Part shown: positions 55,401-64,000 of the stretch, one piece after another | How the letters are laid out: every line of letters begins with the position of its first letter | How positions within the stretch are numbered: position 1 is the first letter of the stretch | Assembly: GCA_018292915.2 (NCBI GenBank) | Contig: JACVVK020000214.1 | Span: 632,501-696,500 of the forward strand | DNA: 64,000 bases | Reading direction: 5' to 3' | DNA from: Batillaria attramentaria | Taxonomy: Eukaryota; Mollusca; Gastropoda; Batillariidae | Notes under the pieces: generated by a model | What the model saw: the letters and a program-made list of their open reading frames with translations, nothing else | Told to the model about the DNA's origin: nothing | Database searches by the model: none | Position numbers and translations under genes: made by a program

Positions 55401-56566
55401 CCGAAAATATACCATTCGTGAGTTCCCATGGTCATTTACAAGGAAAAGTGTTGTCAAACCACTATACATTGAATAATTACATCTAAAACAAACATATCCT
55501 CGTTGACTTATCATGCAAAAGATTGAATTAGTTTTCAAGTTGGAACTGAAAGAACAATGCATTTTTCAGCTTTGACGGATGCTATGATTGCGTAAATAAT
55601 TACAGGGAAGAGAAGGCGCACGGAGCCACCCCAGCCTGGACTGGAACTGGTCACGCAGAGTCGACATGACGTACCCGAGGAGGACGGGTCTAACCAGAGT
55701 GTACATTTGTACTGTGAGGCCGACCCTCCTGCTTCTGATGGGGCAGATGCTGCTGGTCAGTAAGACTGTGCAATAATAAAAAATATTAATAACAAACGTG
55801 CGTATCACTGCCAAGTCCTTTGCCTGCAGTTTATTGTTAATTTACTATTATCATAACTGGAAATGTCAATGCATGAGAATTTTTTTTCGAATGTAGCTTT
55901 AAGTAACTTTTAGGTGATACAGAAAGGAGAGGGTTGTCGGCCTTAGATGAATACTTCCGTATACCTAGGCGCGAAGCATCCATGGTGGACAGCAGAAGAC
56001 AATGTCTTTTGTTACGTAGCAACACTTTTCGGGAGGGCAAAAATATAAACTAACTCATTCATGACATTATCGATGATATAGCTTTCGTTGGAGGACAATA
56101 CACATAAGAACGTCGGTATATATGGCGCTTCTTGTAAAGTAATGGAGATCGCCAGCAGTAAATATTACTGATATTTATAGAACCAAGGAGGATTTCTGAG
56201 GACACTAACAACTTGTCTTCTTGTTATGAAGCAGAGGACGTTCCGCCCCCAGTGTGCCACGGACCAAGGAACCCTCCTGACGACTACCTAAACCCATCAA
56301 CGTCACGTGACGAGATAGAGGAGGAAGGAACCGAGTGGAAGACTGTACCGTTCTACCAGAACACACAGATCAGGAATGTCGGTGCTACAACAGCAGCACA
56401 TGACAGTGCCATGACACAAGACGACGTATCACCATCAGACAGTACACCGACTGCGAGTGGGGTTTCAAAGAACTCACACACGGAGAACTGTAATACTGAC
56501 GTCGATGAAACCTGCTATGTCGCGTATGATCCGAGACTTTACGAGAACACAAATTCTCGCCATTAA
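49175..56566 (+). CDS. Gene 3: paralogous Ig receptor with duplicated Ig2-Ig3 module, one exon disrupted
   Basis: Exons 49175-49492 (Ig2a), 49735-49894 and 50204-50352 (Ig3a), 50671-50964 (Ig2b), 52043-52090 plus 54027-54159 (Ig3b first half, split by a transposon), 54549-54697 (Ig3b second half), 55325-55417 (TM), 55606-55755 and 56181-56566 (tail). If the inserted element is ignored, lengths and phases fit from a phase-1 start to the TAA at 56564. No clear signal-peptide or Ig1 exon was found upstream; a weak candidate lies at 49065. As it stands the gene is either a pseudogene or makes an isoform that skips both Ig3b exons, which would keep frame because Ig2b ends and TM starts in phase 1. 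Tail motifs YQNT and YENT are kept, the middle YCNT site is lost (NCNT). Confidence 0.65.
49735..49894 (+). CDS. Gene 3 Ig3a exon, first half
   Basis: Acceptor gttgtttttcttcag, donor ctgag/gtatct, phase 1 to 2. Encodes PPSILQDQNPKFNVTRDSVS then AIRTHTAHIDTCHLTHLKSG. Aligned by position and by the F/A-x-x-RxHT...C-L-x-H pattern with gene 2 exon 4. Confidence 0.65.
50204..50352 (+). CDS. Gene 3 Ig3a exon, second half
   Basis: 149 nt, the same length as its two paralogues at 38039 and 54549. Acceptor cgtgtcaag, donor gaaa/gtaagt. Encodes VTGTPPDLVLTVRLDNVTSE, then DEGRWNLSVSNDAGSGYMEI. N-glycosylation sites NVT and NLS. Confidence 0.7.
50496..50593 (+). pseudogene. Broken Ig2-type exon fragment
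   Basis: After an acceptor-like aaaatttcag the frame reads TTVAEFIPASVTGLSIFVGQ and stops at 50591-50593. It resembles the first 30 codons of the next exon (50671: TAAARVTSLSMMAGDN) and then ends before any Cys. It looks like the start of a third Ig2 exon that was truncated, so part of the module duplication history. Confidence 0.5.
50671..50964 (+). CDS. Gene 3 Ig2b exon
   Basis: Acceptor ccgtttacag followed by CAG (a tandem CAGCAG), donor gaaat/gtaatg, 98 residues, phase 1-1. Core VDILCTWDEGNPPVTARLLD and SCQDAGLIRCEAPGASHNET: a complete Ig domain of the Ig2 type. Confidence 0.75.
51254..51589 (+). CDS. THAP-domain protein, probable transposon remnant
   Basis: A 111-residue ORF from ATG 51254: MPHYHCVAIGCQNGSRKSDK opens a THAP zinc finger, with Cys in CVAIGC, Trp in RNLWIKSIRR, then VCSRHF (C-x2-H) and the AVPTLF-like VPVPTLF. 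All C2CH ligands and the conserved W and P are present. THAP fingers are DNA-binding modules of cell regulators and of P-element, Kolobok and ISL2EU-type transposases. Lying alone in a gene 3 intron and next to a SAP-domain fragment on the other strand, it is most simply the leftover of a DNA transposon. A downstream exon cannot be excluded. Confidence 0.65.
   Translation: MPHYHCVAIGCQNGSRKSDKLEKFPETVLPNGEIVQFEPFSSKVSRNLWIKSIRRQNVGPSRWPSVCSRHFVGYRRTNSVPVPTLFEHNGYGTKNQERKTFIFKQKFSSHR
51670..51847 (-). pseudogene. SAP-domain fragment with frameshift
   Basis: On the - strand MASNVSVSTCEDVRDKIKSM then KVPELKK runs into an A8 tract at 51765-51772. In another frame the similarity continues as YLKDRGVRFSGYTKAQLITL. 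Together this is the helix-loop-helix pattern of a SAP DNA-binding domain, broken by an indel in the A run. SAP domains front YqaJ-nuclease proteins encoded by ISL2EU-type transposons, which fits the THAP ORF 50 bp to the left; that link is inference. Confidence 0.5.
52043..54159 (+). pseudogene. Gene 3 Ig3b first-half exon split by a transposon
   Basis: 52043-52090 matches the start of gene 2 exon 4 (shared NVITVE) and 54027-54159 matches its remainder (FPVRAHT, DKCLLHK, HGF), with the donor gtgagg kept at 54160. The two halves are separated by the 1933 bp TIR element 52091-54023 and a 3 bp AAT duplication. The inserted sequence brings in-frame stops, so this exon cannot be read through. Flanking similarity to gene 2 is still high, suggesting a fairly recent insertion. 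Confidence 0.8.
52091..54023. mobile_element. TIR element carrying an 8-copy 180 bp satellite, inserted in a gene 3 exon
   Basis: Ends are TAGTCCGAGCGACA and its exact reverse complement, flanked by the direct repeat AAT (52088-52090 and 54024-54026). The interior from about 52613 holds eight diverged copies of a 180 bp unit (starting near 52613, 52800, 52985, 53163, 53343, 53525, 53705, 53866) with the recurring phrases GGCGGCCATTTTGAATTTCA and ACTCGTCGGATTCGGAATCA. No transposase is encoded, so it is non-autonomous. Comparison with gene 2 exon 4 defines the empty site exactly. Confidence 0.75.
54549..54697 (+). CDS. Gene 3 Ig3b exon, second half
   Basis: Acceptor catgtaccag, donor gaca/gtaagt, 149 nt. 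Nearly the same as gene 2 exon 5: LVDLTGTPPDLVLTVRLDNV, RKQDEGQWRLELTNDAGTG. The high identity at DNA level points to recent duplication or gene conversion between genes 2 and 3. Confidence 0.75.
55020..55270 (-). mobile_element. SINE sharing the family I body block, gene 3 intron
   Basis: Minus-strand B box GGATTCGAGCCC and a tRNA-like head near 55230, with the body block read in reverse at 55085-55125 (GAAAGCCGGATAACTCGGAG). Diverged copy or sister family. Confidence 0.5.
55325..55417 (+). CDS. Gene 3 transmembrane exon
   Basis: Acceptor gacactttttcag, donor cattc/gtgagt, 31 codons, phase 1-1. QWKIITGACVAGFVFLLVII then ITVCARKYTI; same start and stop-transfer as gene 2 exon 6. Confidence 0.8.
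55606..55755 (+). CDS. Gene 3 proximal tail exon
   Basis: Acceptor aataattacag, donor gctg/gtcagt, phase 1-1, 50 residues. RKRRRTEPPQPGLELVTQSR, VPEEDGSNQSVHLYCEADPP. Homologous to gene 2 exon 7, but the YSDL motif is replaced by YCEA. Confidence 0.7.
56181..56566 (+). CDS. Gene 3 distal tail exon and stop
   Basis: Acceptor gatatttatag. Encodes EPRRISEDTNNLSSCYEAED, one CHGPxNPPDDYLNPSTSRDE module, EWKTVPFYQNTQIRN and YDPRLYENTNSRH, TAA at 56564-56566. Closely matches gene 2 exon 8. The second YxN tyrosine of gene 2 is Asn here. Confidence 0.8.
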
Positions 56567-57177
56567 TGTTCTCGGTCCAAGCAGAAAGACGGATGTGGAC
56601 AATGAAATTAACTTAAACCATAAGTTTGGTTGTACAGATACCATCTTAATTCAATGTTTGGATTTTCTGCTGATTAAGGTGTTAACTCGTTCTGCAGTTC
56701 TACCAAATATAATGTGAGATGTCACAAAAGCGTTTCGGTAAACAAAGAAGCCAGCAAAATGCATAGCTTTTAATCATACAAGGACGTATGTTCTTAAAAC
56801 GGGGGGGGGGGGGGATTTTACATAATTACAGTCATCATTTAGAAGTGAGCCGTTGGGAGAATTTGCTAGGAAAATGACTAGTGTGTGCAGATCATGAATT
56901 TCAGACAAGAAAATAATCAAAATTATCAACAACAACAACAACAACAACAACAACAAACCGAATTGGAAATATTCACTGTGCTCTTGGTGGAGTGAATTAA
57001 TACACAGAGAAGCAGAGTATTTCGCTTGTACATTTGTCGATTGCTGCATGATGAGAGAGAGAGAGAGAAAGAGAGAGAGAGATTAAAACAATAGAATAAG
57101 TATTAGGTGGCAGCAGCCCAAATTTCCCGAAAGGGATAATAAAGTAGTAAAAAACAGAGAGACAGGGTGGGTGGGTG

Positions 57178-57335
57178 AATGGGGGGGGGGGTGTTTGGAG
57201 TTTAACGTCCTTTTCCAACACATTCGGGTGATATCAAAGATGGGCAACGAGTAAAAAGCCTGCACAATATTTGGCCCCAGCCGGGATTCGAACTCACGGC
57301 CCGAAGATTGGAAGTCCAACGCTCTACCATTGACA
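57178..57335 (-). mobile_element. SINE family II copy
   Basis: GAGTTTAACGTCCTTTTCCA, GGGTGATATCAAAGATGGGC, CCCAGCCGGGATTCGAACTC; the head is cut at CTCTACCATT. Confidence 0.7.
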
Positions 57336-57789
57336 GAGAGAGAGATCAAAACTTCAAGAATTACTGATGTATGACTGTATTGGATGTAACGGTTGTTTTA
57401 GTTGTTCGATTTATGGCTTATACTGAAGTAAGCCCGTGTACAAAGCTTAGGTCATGTCTGGTTGCTCGTATGTGTAAGTGTGATACCTTTATCAGCGACG
57501 ATTTCTTTTTGTTGTATGACCATGAAATTTCTTTTTACATCATAAGTCGTTCCTTTTACATCATGTTAGAAAGTAAAAGTTAACTTCGGGTGCTTCAAAT
57601 TCTATCTTACAGCACCCTGCCTCGTGATGACGCAAAATACTCGTACGCAGTTCTCTGCTAGAGTCGAGTTCAGTTGAAACAGTGACATTTTTATAGCCAC
57701 TGTTTGCGTCGATGTATTGCTCTTGATTTTGTAGGTAATTGTTGTACTTTTATCGTAACTCTTAACTGCAATGTTTTGTGATTTATCAT

Positions 57790-57843
<54 letters not shown>

Positions 57844-57929
57844 CTAGATTACTTAATGTTGTATAAATATGTTGTTTGATATGACCACCGCACATTAATT
57901 TCCCTTCTGGGGTGATAAGGTGATTGAAT

Positions 57930-58950
57930 GGCTTATTCATCTATTGGCCGCATTTGACACGATTGATCTGGATCTCGCGTCTCACGAGCAACGTTGGTAT
58001 CTGTGCCTCCACGCTGTTCTGGTTCAGATCTGACTGACAGATCCCAGACTGTCCGTCAGTTAACATCATTCAGTACATGTACCTGCACCCCACCGTTTCG
58101 GGGTTCCCCAGGGTTCTGTACTTCGGCCTGTGCTGTTTTACCTCTACGTTCACCCGCTGTTGAGTATCATTGACAGTCAATCAGTGTCCCATCGTGGATA
58201 CGCTGATGATACTCAGCTGTACAAGAGTAGCAGAGTCAGTCAGGTTCCTGCCATCATACAGAATATCAGTCACTGTATATCTGACGTCAAGCTGTGCATG
58301 ACACACAACAAGTTCAAGTTAAATGACGACAAGACTGAGGCACTTCTTGTCGCCTCTCCTAGAGTTTTCCGGGTCTCTCTCCCACAGTCAATGCTCATCG
58401 AGGACAGTAAAACTCAGTTTTCTGACCCTGTAAAGAACCTGGGTGTCACTCTCGATAATGCACTTCCCATGCATCGACATGTCAGTAACATTTGCCGGGC
58501 TGCTAATCTTGAGATGCGAAGGATTGGTCGTTTGCTTTCTGCTGTAGCTACCAACACTCTATTTTGTGTGTGCTTTTGTACCGTCAGAATTGGATTACTA
58601 TAATTCTTTCTTGTTGTCTGAAATATCTCCTTCACAAGCTTAAAAAAATTCAAAACAATGCTGCCCGTCTTGGAAAAAAAAAATCTGATCACATCTCCCC
58701 CTGTCCTCGATTCTTTCCTCTGGTTACCTGTGCAGTCCCGCATTCGGCACAAAATGACGTGTCTGTGCTACAATTCCCTTGCTGGTACTGGCCCTGTATA
58801 ACTGGCCAGTTACTAACTCTTTATCATCCATAGCGGCCTTTTATACTTCTTCTGTGGAATAAGTGTCTGTATTGTTCTAGTACTGGATAAGTCATGTGAC
58901 ACAGAGCACGACATCACAGGACAATCAAGCATGGCTCCCTGCCAGAAGGT
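57930..58950 (+). pseudogene. L2/CR1-like LINE reverse-transcriptase fragment
   Basis: Decayed RT. FDTIDLDL at 57950 (motif A), GVPQGSVLRPVLFYLYVHPL across 58107-58160 (motif B), HRGYADDTQLYKSS (motif C, YADD) and LNDDKTEALLVASP, then after a frame change near 58670 the C-terminal DHISP..LLTLYHP region. Clearly a different LINE family from the one at 24833, because it keeps YADD and has only low similarity. A retroposon 3' tail (AAGCGCTTTGTAAGTATCTATTATTA) at 59855-59885 may be its end. Confidence 0.75.
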
Positions 58951-60800
58951 TCTTTCTTTCAGATAGAAAGAACAGAGATATAACCTTTTTGGCAGAAAAC
59001 CATCGTCATCGATGTATTACTACTCTTCGGCGAGAACTCGCTCCCTATGTCAACACAATCGACGACGGAATTTGGTATTTGCAACTTCATAAACTCCGGC
59101 GTTGTTCAAGTACAAAATGACAGTAGCCTGTAGCTAGCAAGCACTGCTTATTCAAATTCCGAACAGTTTTAATCAACACTTATCAAAAACCAGTCTCAAA
59201 AAGTTCAACCGAAGCTGGCGTCTCACCGATTACATGTATGCTTTTTACTGACTTGGCTGACCGTGGCAAACCGGACGCAAATACCGCTACTGAAGTTCAA
59301 GACGACAGCAAACTGTACCTAACACGCACTGCGTAATCAAATCAAAAGCAGTTTCAACGCTATGAAATCCCAAACCTGTGACGTAAAGCTGAATAGAATC
59401 GGGTGGCTGGAGTCGTCTGCTATGGGTGCAGAGAATGGCAGCGGATTCGTTGTTCGATAGATCTCCGATTGAACAGAAGCTTCTTGAATCGTAAAATGTA
59501 GCTGTTGGTGGAAGGACACTTTAATCGGTGTACATGTACTACAAATATTAGAATAAACACTCACAAAGCTTCATAAGCTAAAGCTCAGGGTTGATTTGCG
59601 TCTTGGATCAAAATACTCGTCGGTATACAACAGCTTGATGCGGAATAACAGCTAAATACACACGATCCAGACAGCTCAGGTCTTCCTTTGACTCACGTGT
59701 CCCTCGTATTCCAAATGTTAGAACAAAGACAGACGGTCCTGTCTTGGTTTCTTTTAGCGCTTGCTAGTTTAATTTCTGTCACTAGTTCTTTCTCTTTCTT
59801 ATAGCTCTTTAAGTTTTTGTCCTTTTAGCCTTGTACGCGCTCAGAGCTCACTGAGAATAAGCGCTTTGTAAGTATCTATTATTATCATTTCGAAGTTCTC
59901 TTCAGCTTAATGGCGTTTTTGGAGTTAGATTGGAACTCAGCCTAACCTTTCTTGATACTGAGTATGTATAATACATTATTATGTACTTCATTATTCTTGT
60001 GGCCTATACGTGTTTCTGGAACACGCTAAGTCTTTAATTAGTTATTGCATGCGACTGTTGGTATTGTAGATATGCCATTTTAGTTTACAACATAACAAAC
60101 AATGACAAGGATGACAAGGAATAACTTACAAAGTTTCCGTATAGCAATCTGTCGCTGTTGATATCTGCTTGTATTGCTTACTTACGTTCAGCAGTTGTGT
60201 TTTGTTAAGGTTTACATCGTTGTTTGCTGATGATGCTACCGTACGATGGATGTTGTGTCAGGTTTCCCTATGTGGGATATTAAAGTTTTCTCGTTTCTCA
60301 ACTTTTCATGTGGGCTTATAAGAAAATCATTTTATCTCATCCTGTAAGTTTTGAACTGTCTTTGTATGTGTATTTCATACTCGGAAAATGATGAAGCCAA
60401 TTTCTTTTTTAGTAAATAAAGAAATCGATAGATCATATGTTGTCTTATGTTATTATGTTGTACCTTTCTTTTGGTTGGTTTGACTGTTTGATCGATTGAT
60501 TGATACTTGATTGGCTGATTGTCTGACTGGTCGATGTTTGAACTGTGTTCGACATAGTTGGTAGGAAAATCACCGCATTGAGTCATCTACTGACAATAGC
60601 AAAACTGATAGTTTCATGAACGCCCTCATGCCAGTGACAAACAATGCATTTTACATTGAATTGTCGGAAACGAATGTAAAGGTCACGTGTTTTGGGAAGC
60701 CGTAGGGGCGGTGGTCATGGGGTAGGAAGGTAGGGGAGGTGGGGCAGAGGAATTGTTTTTGTTTTTTTATTATTCAACAGTGAGGTCAGAAATTGTATTT
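58951..60800. other. No gene seen
   Basis: AT-rich unique sequence. Only the retroposon-like tail at 59855-59885 stands out. Confidence 0.4.
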
Positions 60801-60807
60801 CCTTTTT

Positions 60808-62940
<2,133 letters not shown>

Positions 62941-63076
62941 AAATAATGAACCACCCATGTTACTATTGTTTAAGATAAGTATTTCCCTGTAGACAACACC
63001 AATAACAGTTTTGTTGTAATGGTTACTCATCATAATGTATGTACAGACGTCGTGGAAAGTTCCATGACCCAAACGT

Positions 63077-63181
<105 letters not shown>

Positions 63182-63655
63182 CCGTTCACCACGAGCTTGA
63201 CGGGGTCTCGAAAATGCTATACTATTGTCTATAGACTAGAGTGTTACAAGTGGCAACATTCTTGCTACAGTTCGTTGTAAATGGCGCCGTGTGTGCAGTT
63301 TCCGTCTTTACAATAACGCCTCGTTTGTGCACCGCCTCACGCCTGACTCACTCTGACTGGCCTGTACATACTGAAACTGGATTACCCAAACTGTGGGAAG
63401 TACGCATTTCCCTGTACGACAACAACCCACATGAAGTCTAGAGCTATGCTGTGACAGTTAGCTGGAATAAATGTCATAGGTCACGTTAGTTCGAAAGTGA
63501 TTAAACAACACAGGGATGAGGTTTTAATCAGCCATTGCTACAAAAACAAATAAGCGAAAAACCAGCAAACAAACACAGCAACAAACAACAACAACAAAAC
63601 AAAAACAACAAGAACAAACGAAAACAGCGAATACAAACAATTCAAAGACGTTGAA

Positions 63656-63820
<165 letters not shown>

Positions 63821-63843
63821 CACGAGAGAGAGAGAGATGATGA

Positions 63844-63945
63844 TGATGATGATGAAACGTTTTTTATTCAGGATAGAGCATTTAGGCATTGCTGCCTATC
63901 TTACATGCTGTCCTGCTATTCTACATTAAAGGGTATTGAAAAAAA
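63844..63945 (-). mobile_element. 3' end of a related LINE, minus strand
   Basis: AACGTTTTTTATTCAGGATA, CTTACATGCTGTCCTGCTA resembles the 3' end of the LINE copies at 32580 and 45640 with moderate divergence. Only about 100 bp, flanked by ATG and GA repeats. Confidence 0.4.
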
Positions 63946-63954
63946 AAAAATCAA

Positions 63955-64000
<46 letters not shown>

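Overview
The window is animal nuclear DNA. It has spliced genes with GT-AG introns, tRNA-derived SINEs, CR1/L2-type LINEs, a Penelope-like retroelement, many TIR elements and very long (GT)n, (GA)n and poly-G tracts. This mix, and the receptor gene structure, suggest a marine mollusc, most likely a gastropod. That is an inference from style; no rRNA, mitochondrial or named marker gene is present.

The real coding content is a cluster of type I membrane proteins with immunoglobulin-like (Ig) domains, all on the + strand. Most of it is missed if only long ORFs are read, because the exons are 90 to 420 bp and joined mainly by phase-1 introns. Gene 1 (4572-15179, 4 exons, 261 aa) is signal peptide, one Ig-like exon, TM exon and a tyrosine-free tail. 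Gene 2 (34664-43025, 8 exons, 578 aa) is signal peptide, Ig1, Ig2, split Ig3, TM and a two-exon tail rich in tyrosine motifs. Gene 3 (49175-56566) is a paralogue with an Ig2-Ig3 module present twice and the same TM and tail; its last Ig3 exon is split by a 1.93 kb TIR element and its signal-peptide and Ig1 exons are not found. Predicted exon lengths of genes 1 and 2 add up to exact multiples of three. A possible TM exon on the - strand (47760-47953) hints at another receptor gene facing the other way.

The space between and inside the genes is filled with mobile DNA: a 5'-truncated Penelope-like element with inverted arms, GIY-YIG nuclease and hammerhead-like cores (21163-23055); a nearly full CR1-type LINE with SGNH-hydrolase ORF1 and a frameshifted ORF2 (24833-32672), itself split by a Harbinger-type MITE (28149-29122); a TTAA-flanked element full of ATTCGG motifs inside gene 2 (40905-41943); hairpin-ended Helentron/HINE-like elements (7516, 11713, 12981, 60808); a THAP/SAP pair, probably the remains of a DNA transposon, inside gene 3; three SINE families; and several satellite-like arrays.

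Layout: 1-4.5 kb repeats; 4.5-15.2 kb gene 1; 15.2-34 kb repeats and retroelements; 34.6-43 kb gene 2; 43-49 kb SINEs, LINE fragment and the minus-strand TM exon; 49-56.6 kb gene 3; 56.6-64 kb LINE, SINE, HINE-like copies and microsatellites. The genes probably act as cell-surface receptors or recognition molecules. Ligands and signalling are unknown; the tail YxN motifs of genes 2 and 3 suggest SH2-adaptor binding.
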